Source of the DNA: Scolanthus callimorphus
Taxonomy: Eukaryota; Cnidaria; Anthozoa; Actiniaria; Edwardsiidae
Assembly: GCA_033964015.1 (NCBI GenBank)
Contig: CM066919.1
Coordinates: 3,500,101-3,564,100 of the forward strand
DNA: 64,000 nt
Reading direction: 5' to 3'
Shown here one piece after another: positions 24,601 through 36,035 of this stretch. The notes under the pieces were generated by a model. It made no database searches. It was given only the letters and a program-made list of their open reading frames with translations, and had not been told where the DNA came from. Made by a program: the position numbers and the translations under genes. Within the stretch, counting starts at the first letter, position 1; every line of letters begins with the position of its first letter.

Positions 24601-26612
24601 TCCGGAAAACCACACAAATCCAATAAAAATCCGGCATCTCGGAATGGCTGTACCTCGATCGGAATTACACAATCAACGCCCAAACTTTAGGATTTTGTAT
24701 AGTTTAATATGCTCTTCCTCTTTATGTGGAGCTCGTTTCGATCATGGCAATATTAAGGGATTCGCCCCCGATTCGCCCCAAGCACTCTTGGCTTGAAATC
24801 CGGAAATAATCAACTCGGGTCGACTTATGTACTTTTTGAGAGCATCCAAAAGGGCAAATATCGTTCTAATTTCTCTTTTAGTATTAGTAATGTTAACGTG
24901 AATATATGAACAGAATATGCTATAAGTAACCATCACTTACAACAACACCATCAGCCAAGAAAAAAGTAGATTATCAGATTATTTTCTCAGGCGCCAACTG
25001 CCAAAGCAGGGCGTGCAATCGGCCTGGATTACATTATACCAATAATTGGAAATCATATTGCTTTTTTAAGTGGCTTCACGCCCTTTCATGCTTTCAGGCA
25101 CGGATTACTATAAGTACAAATTGTATTATTTATTCTTGATGAGTCATCTTGCCTTACCACTTGAAAATGGAAATCACTATATCCCAATGGTTGAAACCAG
25201 AAATCTATATAAATCTTTTTAGCATACTTCGTTTATTCAAGAAATGAAGAGAACTGTCCTAAAACAGTAATTTGTTAGGGATTAGAGTAAGGATGGGGTT
25301 TTGGTTTGTTTTAGATATGATTTTACTGTATATTCCTCGTTCTATACATGATAAATTACATAAAATGCCATAAAATTAGTAGCCTGACCAGCAAACTCCT
25401 CATAGCCTAGTGGTTAGAGTCTCAGGTTTATAATGATGTTGGTCCAGGATCGAATCAGCAATAATTTTTATAAGCTTTTTTCTTTGAAGTTTTCTGAAAA
25501 AATCTAAGTATTTGGGCCCATTCTGGTTTCAAGCATTGGGATACAGTGACTTCCCTTGAAAATCGCCCTGTGCCTTCAAACGTTTTTCCCTCAAAATGTT
25601 TCAAAATGTTGAAATGAAATGATAAAAAACGGACTGCTCATTTCCTTTCGACATCAGCATTATTTTCAATTTAGAGTCCTGTTTTCTTTTTTTTTCAAGA
25701 TGTAATAATATACCAGAACATTAAAATAGGCATTTCCGACCACTCAGTACGTTACTATACGTCACTTTATACGAAAAACCGATGGTTATCTATTGTAACA
25801 GGGTACTCAGTCATTCAAATTGTCAGGATTATACTTGAACTTCATAAGCCTTGACAGAGCTCTGCGAGGATTTTGGCATTTTTGTCTGAGTATTATAACG
25901 AGTTCTAGTACGACATCTAAAATTCTGTCATGGGAAACAGCAAAAAAAAAAAACAGTTTCCTTTTTTATTTAAAAAACACACGCTCAGTTTTTCATTAAT
26001 GTCAAATATAACATTTAGCGGAATAAACAATATTCCTATTTGGATATGTTCCATGGATCAAACGACCGGATATTCAACCTGAACATATCCACATATAAAT
26101 ACTGCTTATTCCGTTAAATGTTATATATTTGACTGTAAAGAAAAAGCCTGCAACCTCACTGCTTTGCTACCGGTCTATCAAACAAAGAAATACCTTGTCT
26201 ACATTCGGCACGTAAATGGCTTTTCAAAGGAAATAGAATTCACATGGTTTAAAATTAGCAAATGCAATGCCAAATTACTTATAATTTTTATAACAACAAA
26301 ACACACAGAAGGCCTACCTGGACGTCTACCCCTTGTGATACAATCCACACTTCATAAAAAACGTTTTCTCTTGAATGCACAGGTCAACTCTCCCACACAA
26401 ATACAAGTCAAGCAACACAGCCGCCAAACCAGCATTGTGAATGATTTCATCCGAAAGTCTGCCCTGCACTTCGCCAGTCACCGGGTCTTGCCAGAGGAGG
26501 CAGAAGGCTTGGGAGATGGAAAGCTTGGTCTTTTGCAGTCTTCAGCATTAAATCGTCCCGACTGCAAAATTTCACGGAGGAACGTCTGAGCAAATTGGTA
26601 GTATTCAGCCAT
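21610..26612 (-). CDS. GPP34 (GOLPH3-type) domain protein, divergent, 3 exons recognised
   Basis: GPP34 proteins of the GOLPH3 family bind phosphatidylinositol-4-phosphate at the Golgi; whether this divergent member does is unknown. Exon 1 (about 26,318-26,612) starts MAEYYQFAQTFLREILQ and, after one missing base near 26,539, continues KLSISQAFCLLWQDPVTGEV...AGLAAVLLDLYLCGRVDL, which resembles the GPP34 N-terminus (leucine-rich helix, D-x-x-T-G-x, then L-x-G-R-[IV]-x-L). Exon 2 (23,358-23,582) gives DKQTPTDSYLDDALFTKIAG, DWMIRT, an L-V-D-L-G-I-L-S segment and SSKYPTVNA, matching the family's P-T-x-D-x-x-L-D-x-A-L, D-W-I and R-Y-P-T/L order. Exon 3 (21,610-21,805) joins it in phase as EPQISLIKEMQ and ends at a GTACAG donor. 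The 3' border of exon 1 is uncertain (donor at 26,317 follows an in-frame stop, implying another base loss, or an earlier weak donor is used). A terminal exon is not found. Confidence 0.55.
22150..22440. mobile_element. MITE-like foldback, family C, copy 2 (uninterrupted)
   Basis: It shares GGCTTCCGTCAATCAAA and the complementary GATCGACGGAAGCC with 77-504, and has matching ends (AATTCTGCGAACTCTA and GGGAGTTCGCGAAAT). Confidence 0.75.
24031..24121. repeat. Short inverted repeat around GTATGGGCAAATA
   Basis: AATGTATGGGCAAATAC is mirrored by TATTTGCCCATACATT, with a GGGCAGG..CCTGCCC inner stem. Confidence 0.75.
24400..24807. mobile_element. Palindromic element, family H, copy 2
   Basis: The ends ATTGCCGGATTTCAAGCC and GGCTTGAAATCCGGAAAT are inverted repeats. 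Inner arms carry ACAAAATCCCAAAGTTTGG and its complement. It lies in intron 1 of the GPP34-like gene. Confidence 0.85.
25393..25470 (+). repeat. tRNA-like fragment, probable SINE head or tRNA pseudogene
   Basis: TAGCCTAGTGG resembles a pol III A box, and GGATCGAATC about 34 bp on resembles a B box (GGTTCGAATCC). Between them TTTATAAT could be an old anticodon loop (UAU). The anticodon and acceptor stems do not pair properly, so it is not a working tRNA. Confidence 0.5.
26001..26133. mobile_element. Foldback element (TIR GTCAAATATAACATTTAGCG)
   Basis: GTCAAATATAACATTTAGCG is mirrored by CGTTAAATGTTATATATTTG plus AC at the right. An inner GGATATGTTC/GAACATATCC stem is present. About 133 bp. Confidence 0.8.
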
Positions 26613-29090
26613 ATTTGCAGAGCTAGGATAAAATATTAGTTTGGAGTGACATCCTACCAAGATTTCATTGCAAAATAACAAGATTACACCATGAATACCT
26701 CACTAATAAATTTGCATACTTTTGTTTTGCTGAAGAAATAGCTCGCACTATTATCCTATTATCCCTTTGGGAAAGTATGACGCCATTTAAAAGTACTTAC
26801 TACGTATGTCATCACATAAAATAAGACAAACTATTTGCCGAGTTAGGATTTCGAGTTGCATTATCGAGTTGGCCTCTACTAAATAAAACCTGTAATATGC
26901 GTTTGACGAGTGTCAAGATCGGGCGTAGGATCGGCGGACAGGAAACAAATCGAAAGGAAATAATGAATACGGCAGAAAACGATCTTATCTATGATCTAGG
27001 CCAGGACTGATTCCAGTCGAACGTGTTTTGTGCGGCTGTACTGAGAGATAAGCGATGCTATTTGCGCGTTTCACACTACAAAAAATGAGTGTTACTTGGT
27101 TGTAGTTTCGAATGTTTTTTAGAGAAAAATGGGAAGTAAACGAAATGGGAAATGGGAATTTCGATCATTTATAGTAGGGTACCATGCATCGCAGCATCAC
27201 AGGGCGAGGAGCGTTGTGTGACTTCGCAAGTGTCACGCAGCAATTTTCAACTTCATCATGTATCACTGTTAATTTAAATAAATCGTGGAAATGCATTACA
27301 ATAACTTAAGTGCCACCCAGTAGGTGCAGTAATAGATTGAGCCAGCGACAAGAGTGCAGTTTGCAGGGCATTGTTGAAACTAATTTACTCTTGGCAGAAA
27401 CCCATTCTTGTGAAAAGCTGCCTTTCCCATTAAGGGACGGACCATTTTTCTGAAGGGGGGGGGGGGGGGGGGGGGGGTCGGAAAATGTTTCCTTGCAAAC
27501 AATTTATTTTAAAAGGATGTAGCTGCAAAACAGTTTAGGGTAGCGGTCTTTCTGCAATCAATAATTTTTTTAGATAATTTCAATTTTTTTTTTTACTTTA
27601 TTGAAACGCGTTTATTTAAAAACGTTTATTTAGAAAGCTTGCGAGTATCAGGCACAAAGCAATCATAAAATTGCCTGCTTGAATCGAGACTGTTTTAAGA
27701 TTATAAATATCGCCAGCCAGTCGCCAGCCTAAAATCCAATTTGCGCTGGCAGCACTGGCGCGGGGCCTATGCTCAGGGGAATAGGTAGGCAATGGCAAGG
27801 AACCACGTTCATGGTTCTTGGTCATGATGACGAAACTACTCATTAATAGACCTCCTTGGCTTGGGCGTAATGTTGTCCCATTTCACATGACGTGGCATTC
27901 CCATGAGTATTCTTTATTGGTTTTGCTACGCACTCACTGAGTGATATATGAATAAGGAAGCAACCCAAACAAAGAATATTATTCAAATGAATGCAACGTG
28001 ATCTGGTAGTCTATCTCTAAACAATGCCCTGAGGTTTCCAGTCGGAAAATTTGGAAATAAATGTCTGCAGAGCCAAAATCACTGAAATAATTGTTTGCAA
28101 TCGTAATAAAAGAAAATAAATTGTTTGTAGAGAGGTTTTCAACTGTGACATCTCCGGCCATCTTGGGACACTAAATTCAAAATTTCTCCATGTCCCAGAC
28201 CCCCCAAGGCCGAAATTTCATTTTCTCAAAAAACAAGGAAACACTGACTGAAGATAGTCAATACCTACATTTCACAATTTCTCCTTTCCCTCCGTTTTAC
28301 GTCCGCCATTTTGGATTTGGCTTCCACCCCAACACGGTTTTTTAGAACACATCTATCTAAGCCCGTAAATGTTGGTAAGAACGAAAGCATCGTAAATCCG
28401 CGTGCTTGGAGCTCTCGAAACTTGACCCGATTCGTCGGAAAGGAAACTCCCTAAAAATAAAGTTTTTTTAGTTGAATAGAAGGAAAAGCTTTAATTAAAT
28501 TGAGGTATCAATTGTCAAGATGCGACTTTTTTCGCGAAATTATGGCATTTTAACGAAACACGAAGGTAACACGAAGGTAGTCCGTAACCTTAAGTATGGA
28601 GTTCGTGAAAACAAAAAAGTCTGAAAATGGTTTTCTTTTCGCGGTGGAGAATGTTTACAAAATCAAAGCCATCGGTTTTTTTTTTGGCGAGAATACACGA
28701 GTTTTTTCCTGAATGTTTCAGTGGGATGATTAATAAACTAGAATAATCATAGATCACTAAATTGCGGTCGAAGCGAGTGTATCATGACTGAAGACGAAAT
28801 GTACAGAGATTTCACGGGCAAGCCCAGAGCCTATAACTGGTGCAAATGCTGTTACAACTAGACCTGTTTTATTTCAATATAAAAACATCGAGTGTCGGAA
28901 TACCTGGACTGGAGAGTGATGGAGGGTAGCTTTTCAAGTAAACAGGAATTAATTGTAGCGAGACCAAAAGGCCAACAGCCAAATAACTAAACTGGGAATT
29001 GTAGCGAGTTCCAAAGGGTTAGGTAATTTCTGCCCATCTTGCCGAATAAAAACTGTGATATGAAGTTCGCTTTCTTCTGTTCGTCGTATC

Positions 29091-30240
29091 TGGGGGGAGG
29101 TGAATAGGTTTGCGGATCGGCGGATTTGGGCCTAAATAGCTCACGGATTACGGATTTTAAGAAATACTCGAGCGGATTTTCGGATTCTCAAAATGTACCG
29201 GATCGCGGATCTATTGAAAATTCGACTTCGGATTTCGGATTCTGATAATCGCAACTACGGATTGTTGACTATAGGGTCTGCAGACAAATAGACCTGGATG
29301 TTCGAATTTGTAGGCCGTTAATATGCTTTCGTATTTCACGTACTTAATTTCGCATATTTTATAAAAATTCGGCGCGCTTCGCGCGCATAAAGAACGACAT
29401 CTAACTTACTTTTGAAAACTCGCGCAACTGACAACGCGCTATTTATAGAACAAGTGTATCTTGACGAGAAAAAATTAGCTCTCCCAAAATTGCCCTGCAG
29501 TGATAAGCCTAGCAGACAGTCACTATGAAGAACACCCCTTAGATACTACCATTTTCGTTTAACCCTGAAGCTTGACGATTTGTCGTGAAGTTGTCGCGTT
29601 TCTTGCTCGCTGATTGACTGAAACATAACGGCCAAAACAGCAGCTAATCAGCGAGCGAGAAAACGCGACAAACTTCTCGTCAAAGTGTGCACGTTTGAAA
29701 CGTAAACCTACGCCAAAACATCGCCACGCTTCAGGGTTGTTCAACGTTACAAATATAGAAAGTATTCATGTGGGCCGCGCTTTCACATACGAGAATAATA
29801 ATAAATTCGTCATAATTAGATTTTCGGCGCGCATCAATAACATAACATACAGGCTCAGGAGCCCATCAATAGGAGCTTTCATACATAATTGAGGTAGCGT
29901 ATTTCAACGTTTAATCTACCCTTTCTCTGAGGCTTGATGAAATGCTTTTTTATCAAAATGTGGGCGCGCTTCGCGCGCAATGAAAGAAAAATGTAACTCC
30001 CTCTTTCTGTAAAATGTCTTCTACTAGGTCAAATAGGGGACGGGGGATCACAAAAACCCGCTAAATAATGACACGTCCCTCAATGAGAAATGTTCGTGTA
30101 TAAGCGATACGGTGAAATCAATTGTTTTCATAAATCAAACGTTGCGGATTCGGATTGAGGCGAAAATTTGTGCGGATCGGCGGATTTTCATGAAAAATTG
30201 AACGGTTTGACGGATTTGAGGACCCTATTCACCCCCCCCT
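29091..30240. mobile_element. 1.15-kb element with CGGAT-rich ends, carrying a GCGCGAAGCGCGC repeat inside
   Basis: The ends TGGGGGGAGGTGAATAGG and CCTATTCACCCCCCCC are complementary. The words GCGGAT and CGGATTT recur in both terminal 150 bp. The middle (about 29,330-30,060) is the dispersed repeat family of 10.9 and 17.8 kb in reverse orientation, with GGCGCGCTTCGCGCGC twice. Confidence 0.75.
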
Positions 30241-31122
30241 ATCTGCGTCGCGATCGACTGCAAAATTCTCCGTAGCCTGCTTGCAGGCGGTACTGGGTCC
30301 GTTAGGCTAAATTCTCCGTAAAACCCGGTGGGTTTCGTGTTTACAGCGAAATGGAACACTGTTGGTTGAGCCTGCAATATTGTAGCCGTCGTTTCTTTTC
30401 GTGTGACATGCGCATACCTCTCCCTGTCCGTATTAGATCGAGGCTAGTTTCATTACCATTCCACCTCCGTTCGTGAGATCGAGGCAGTTTTATTACCATT
30501 CCACCTCGGCCGCTCTTGACATGAATACGAGGCAAAATCACATAGTCAGTCCAAAATCTCTGAATCAAGCTGGCATCCAACCAAAGCCACGCGGGACTAC
30601 TCGCGAATCACGGGATGCGACCCTGATCAGATTAGTATGCGGTCTTCGACCGCAATAATCGGACAGATTTGGTTCCATTCTACAAAATATCAGGGCTCGT
30701 TTGGTCTCGCCATGGGTATTTTGGTTTACTGCGTCTGCTGGTCAAGATACGAACTATCTCGAGCAATCTCGCCCTTGGTTTTGCCAACTCAGCCCGATTA
30801 TAGCGGGAGCTCCCGTGCGGCGCGAAGCGCCGCGCAAGCGGAGCACCATACATAAGAAAAGGGGTATCAGACATAAATAACCATCAAGTCGCTTTTGAGT
30901 GGTTTGAGACATTTTGGCATATTTTTATGACGTAATCAGTGACGTCATATCACGTGACTTTGATGTTAGATAGCTATCAACCTAAAGGCAACCTTTGTCA
31001 AGTTTGTTCGTTATTGGAGCTGTTTTTCCGGAGATAGGATTTTTTCTTTTCTTTCCTGAATAAAAACCTATAGTGGTGATTCCGTGTGTTTGTTTGTCCG
31101 TCCGTAACACAGGTATCCAATT

Positions 31123-31530
31123 CTAGAAAAGTCAATATTTTAAGAAGGCAACATCACTAGGACACCAAACTTGGTTAAAATTATCTTGGAGGCAAGGAGG
31201 ATGCACCACCAAGGTCACGTGGCATGACGTCATCGATGACGTCATCAAAACTAGAAAAGTCAATATCTCAGAAGACAACATCGCTAGGTCACCAAACTTG
31301 GGTAAAATTATCGTGGAGGCTAGGGGGGTGCACCACCAAGGTCACGTGGCATAACGTCATCGATGACGTCATCAACGCTAGAAAAGTCAATATCTCAAGG
31401 AGGCAACATCGTTAGATCACCAAATTTGGGTAAAACTATCTTGGAGACAAGGGTTACACCACCCAGGTCTGGTGGAATGACGTCACCACCCAGGTCTGGT
31501 GGAATGACGTCACCAAAATTATAAAAGTCG
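31123..31530 (+). repeat. 128-bp tandem repeat, three units, rich in TGACGTCA
   Basis: Units start CTAGAAAAGTCAATAT at 31,123, 31,251 and 31,378. The first two contain ACGTCATCGATGACGTCATC. The third ends in a direct 24-bp duplication of ACCCAGGTCTGGTGGAATGA type words. GGTCACGTGGCAT (an E-box CACGTG) is present in units 1 and 2. Confidence 0.9.
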
Positions 31531-32045
31531 ATAGACGATAACTCGATGATAGTAAAGCATTAATTCGGGCTCCGCTTTTAGGCAGTGCCTAAATCTATAT
31601 ATTATATAACTACTCAATTGCATTGCAGTAAGCTCTGTTGGCGCACAATTTAAATCTGTGTGGCATGCACTAAATGCTCTTAGAAAAGAAAACACATTGA
31701 TGAGGAAAGATGTTTCCCATATTTCAATTTATTTCATTTGTAGAGTTAAATATTCTTTATTGGTTTTGAAGTTACAGAATTCAAACTCGTCGTCTGCCAT
31801 TTGGTGCATTTCTTGACATATCAATCATATCTGAATATATATTTCTAAAATATAAGAGGGATGAAAGTGCATATTACAATTCATATACACCAATTTCAGA
31901 AAGGTTGCCCGCGATGCGGCCGGAGCAACTAGGTATACCAACACAGAATCATGGGCACTGGTTTTCAGGATCTATGATGAATAGACCATGAGGCCGAAAG
32001 GCCGAATGGTCTATTGATATCATAGCACATGAGGTCTAATTGTTT

Positions 32046-32225
32046 TAGTATAAACCAAGTAGTTGGTCAGTTTTGGCAATGAATGCCATTATTTTATCTT
32101 GAAAAATCAAGTTCTTGCAATGAAATTGGTGGTTTTGCCAGCCACGGTCTATCACTAATAGACCATTAGTAGCTCAGCCAATCAGAATGCAGGATTTGTA
32201 ATAGACCATTTGTTGGTTTATACTA
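32046..32225. mobile_element. Foldback element (TIR TAGTATAAACCAA)
   Basis: TAGTATAAACCAA on the left and TTGGTTTATACTA on the right are complementary. AATAGACCAT words occur inside and just outside it (31,979 and 32,157). Confidence 0.7.
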
Positions 32226-32741
32226 AATAGCCATACTTATCACCCTGTCGAGCCCTTCTTTTGCCAAATGATGCTAGAAATACATCGCTCGCAATAAATT
32301 TTGCATAGTTTCTTCCATGAAGCTCCGCGGGCTAACAGACAGTTGTGACAGTGAAACTTTTACTGAAATAGTTTTATAAATGTACAAAAATAGGTTAAGC
32401 TCGAGCATAGCATAGATGGATGCAGTTTATTTCGCTTTGATACACAAACCGTTCAAAGATACAAGCATTTCAACAGCTTTGACATAAATCCCGACTCTGG
32501 ATTGAAACTCTAGAAGGAAATTTCTCAGAAATTGATCATGGATGATAACTAGTAAATAAAATGTAGTAAATATAGTAAATATATTGTAGCTTGAATAAAC
32601 CAAAGCAGTGAAGAAGTTCTGGGTTGGACGGTTTTGGTCAAAGCTCGTGCGTCAACATAAAATGACAAGGCTTATATCTTCTGAACGAATATTAAAACGA
32701 AATAAACGACATTTCATTTCATATCAATGTGATATTTTCAG

Positions 32742-34129
32742 TACAGTAAAAACCCGCGAGTAAGAACCTACAATTTCCGAGGGCACACAACGAGCACCCC
32801 CTCCTTAAATGTGTTTAAATGGCCTATTTTGGCGTTTGCTGGTGTTTCTGTTCAGTAAAAATGAGTTTTAAAGTTTCTGGGAAAAAAATATCTGTTCCTT
32901 TTCCCAGGAGGCACCTTCACTGATATTTCCCAGCAGAACCACAGCTCAATTTTTTCCCAGCCAGCAACGTTGTTGCCAGCCAGGAGATTAAAATTGGGAT
33001 TTTAGATCGTCATTTGATGGAAGAAAACACGGATAAAAGGAAGAAAGATAGCATTGTTTCCCAGCAACGAGGAAATAGTAGAAAAATTATCGCCAAATAC
33101 AATTTTTTCTTCAAACTTTTTTTTCCCAGCAGATCATTGTCAGAAGAATTTTCCCAGGAGATCTCTTTGGCAAAATTTTCCCAGCCAGCAAGAGAAAGGC
33201 TGCGGAACAGATATTTTGCGGAACAGATCCGTTTTGTGCACCTGAATTTCCCAAAGTAGCCTAAACAGGTTCTTATATAAATAGTACTTGAGTGCAAATT
33301 TAGGCTATTTAGTTTCTTAAAGGGGCACTGTCACGGTTGTTTCAACAAAATATTATAAAATAAGACCAGTGATCTTACAGAAACAACTGAGAATCCTATG
33401 TATACTGTTATTATGTCCTAGAAAGAAAAGGAACTGAAACTTGCATTACATATAGGCATTCTTACGTACGACTTAATAGCTTTCGCTATTAAATTTCCAA
33501 GTTGAAAACCGTTCAGCCTGATACGAAATAAAAAAATGTCTTTTACAATCCAATTCCATCCGCTCGATAGCACACGAAAATTCTCCAAATGTGTACTCAT
33601 CTTGTAGCTGAAAGGCTATTTAACAAACCTAGACAATTATTTTGTCTTCAATTCTTGTGAATCTGACTGCATTTAAGCTACCTAAATTAACCCTAAAATC
33701 GTGTAAAATGGTGACAGTGCCTCTTTTAATGTTCTTAATTATAGCCCAAACAGTGATTTCAGCAATAAAAGTGGTATGCCTTCGTTTGTTGGCTGATTTT
33801 GATGCCCGGAATGTTATTTCTCTCAACGTCACCGTATCCATTCTTGAAGCCCAGAGCTGGGGAGCTCTAAGTACGAGAATGCTCTGCAGTATCAAATCTC
33901 GCATGTCCAATTTCACCTTTATTTCTAAAATCATTGAATTATCGTACTGAACACTTCTGGACATCATGGCCTTACATACTGTGTATAAATTGTAAAGCAT
34001 TTCATGAAATTCATGATTTTTTGAGAATATAGATTCCTTTCTTTTCTATTTTTTGAAAATTAAGAACCTTTGAAAAATTTAGGCTAAACATGTTCTTATA
34101 TAAAGGGTGTATAACAGAACTTTACTGTA
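32742..34129. mobile_element. Element with TACAGTAAAAACCCGCGAGT end, copy 1
   Basis: It starts TACAGTAAAAACCCGCGAGT and ends AGAACTTTACTGTA. Inside, TTTCCCAGCA/TTCCCAGGAG words recur about ten times (32,875-33,250), and a family E element is nested at 33,317-33,729. A related element at 38,043-40,080 has the same end in both orientations. Confidence 0.65.
33317..33729. mobile_element. MITE, family E (TIR TTAAAGGGGCACTGTCAC), copy 1
   Basis: The left end TTAAAGGGGCACTGTCAC and right end GTGACAGTGCCTCTTTTAA are inverted repeats. The interior shares GTGTACTCATCTTGTAGCTG, in the complement, with copies at 40,444 and 57,299. Confidence 0.85.
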
Positions 34130-34429
34130 TATACTTTTGGGGGAGTGGCAAGAATACAAGAGTTAGATCGTTTGAAAAAAGTCAGCATCTTTCGACGAAG
34201 GTCGTCAAAGATCGATCACGCATCACAGGATTTTCTTAAAAATCACAATTACAATTTTGTGCATATTTCCTACGTCCACGCTCAGGGTGCTAAATTTATT
34301 CGCATTCATTTTGAAAATGAACAGATCTTTAACCTTGAGCTTGAGTATAGTTATATTTTTGCCTAATAACCGTTGGAAAATAAACATAAACACCTGTTGC
34401 TTAATTAATATTAACGTTCTTAATACAAG

Positions 34430-36035
34430 TCATAAGGCTGTTGTTTTGATTGAATAGCCCCTAGTCCGAAGAAGAATATTATAATCCCTGGGTTTCAGTG
34501 TCAATGCATACTTACCAGATAAATCAAACTTCAACTCATGTTCTTCCAAATCGATTTCGAAATTCTGCAGCATTCCTCCGACAAGGAGAAATAAAACATT
34601 CTTAGAAAAAGTGTACCCAAGCACTTCCTGTCCCCAGCAGAGAATACTGGGAACGAAAAAGATTTGAGGATTGTTTTGCCACTAGAGTCCTTCGCTAGAA
34701 AGCGCGAGGGTCTAAACTCGTCAGGTTTATCGTAAACCTGCGAGTCGTGGGCGCAAGACCAAAGATTTGTAAATATTGTTGTATCTTTTGGAATTCTAAC
34801 ACCAGCAACAACAGTGTCTCTGGTAGTTTTTCGTGGTATCCCAAATGGAAACACGCAAGACGTTCTTAACGTTTCTAGAATAAAAGCCTCAAGAATTGGT
34901 ATTCTGGATTTGTCTTCTAAAGAAAGCATTCTGTTTCCTCTTTCCTGAAAAAGATGGTCTAGCTGAGTATGCAGTTCGCGTTGAAAGTCTTTATTTTCTG
35001 CAAGCCGCGCCACGCACCACTGGAAGCTAGCTGAAAGTTTTTCATAGGCAATGAAGATAACATCTGTAATGATAGATAAAATGGTTTCTTGACTAATTTC
35101 AACGTTTTCTTCGAGATGCATAAAAGGGCAGGCACCATTAGCGTAATTTCTTTTAAAATCTTTCAAGAGAGTCGCAAAACTCAGTTCATAATCTGCAGTT
35201 TGAAGCGAAGATGAGCAGTGTACTTGGTAGACCTTGAAGATAAATTCTCTCAGCTTTGCAGAGTCGGAGGCAACTTTGTTTATTTGCTTCCTCTGGATGT
35301 TGCGCATGAATGGAAAAAAGTCCATACAGCTACCTACAAATGCTGTTCTGGAGTAGGACTGGGCATTGCGCAAGGCAAAGCGCGCTTCGCGATAAAACCA
35401 TCGCGAAACAGTGCTGCCGAATACATTGTCCATCAAAAAATCAGCCATGTTATCTTCCACGAGCACTCTAGGATCAAAAGGCGTTGCCTGTCGAGTAAAA
35501 GGCTGGAGAGCGCTTCGCAGAGAGTCCAGAGTAATAGATATCCGTGCCTCAAGAGTTCTGGTATCGCAGAAGAGCGATTTAAATGAGAAATCAGCTGAAT
35601 ATTTGTCTCGCACGTATTGTGAGCAGAAGTCAATTAACATAACAGATTCACGGCTTCTACTTCCAGTCCAAAGACCGAACGAATATAGGTCCGGCCGGCC
35701 GGAGAAGTCAGTTCCTTTGATGAATAAAGCTTCCTTCACAACGGCACTAGTGTTGAGCACCACCACATCAGAAGTGCCGAGTTTCATAAAGAACACGTTA
35801 CCGTAGATTTTTGCCAAATCTGACAGAGTTTTGTGAGGTTCAGGTGACATGCGAAATATGTAGAGACAACCGACGAACGGGAGTCTCCAAGGACCAGGTA
35901 AACCAAATGTGCAGCGGCCATTCTGTGTGCATAGAGGAGCAGGAAAGAGAGAAGAATGACAGATACTATCGCCAACAAACAAGCTGACCACAAAACAGGA
36001 TAAGCGAGACGCTCATCTCCTTTTGTGTTATTCAT
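34430..36035 (-). CDS. Cytochrome P450, intronless, two single-base frame breaks
   Basis: This is a microsomal P450 of about 534 residues, the usual length; the substrate is unknown. The N-terminus (ATG at 36,035) has an ER signal anchor, VLWSACLLAIVSVILLSFLL, followed after a missing base near 35,908 by the Pro-rich hinge LPGPWRLPFVG. The K-helix E-x-x-R is ILETLR, the PERF-like segment is DEFRPSRFL, and the heme loop is FSAGDRKCLG with the axial Cys. A second missing base at 34,616-34,618, directly after that loop, moves the frame to YTFSKNVLFLLVGGMLQNF and the C-terminus at 34,430. The layout suggests clan 2, but I cannot assign a family. The I-helix reads VIFIAYEKLSASFQW: where most P450s have A-G-x-[DE]-T, this has A-Y-E-K, so the oxygen-activating Thr is replaced. 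Apart from the two breaks the frame is open, so assembly error is likelier than a dead gene. A retained loss of introns (retrocopy origin) is possible. Confidence 0.9.

Larger units (their letters stand above)
26613..34429. other. Intergenic region between GPP34-like gene and P450
   Basis: No gene was recognised. Contents: a run of about 20 G near 27,457-27,477, a 1.15-kb element with GCGGAT-rich ends (29,091-30,240), a GCGGCGCGAAGCGCC palindromic stretch near 30,815, a 128-bp tandem repeat (31,123-31,530), a foldback at 32,046-32,225 and a TACAGTAAAAACCC-ended element (32,742-34,129) with another element nested in it. Between these, 26.7-29.0 kb and 30.9-31.1 kb show nothing I can name. Confidence 0.5.

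Noticed and set aside
25393..25470. Functional tRNA-Ile(UAU)
   Set aside because: The anticodon and acceptor stems do not pair and the B box is imperfect.
31123..31530. CRISPR array
   Set aside because: Units are whole 128-bp tandem copies, with no unique spacers, in a eukaryotic genome.
34430..36035. P450 pseudogene
   Set aside because: The only defects are two one-base deletions of the same type found in MIB1 and CAD; all other motifs and a ~1.6-kb frame are intact.
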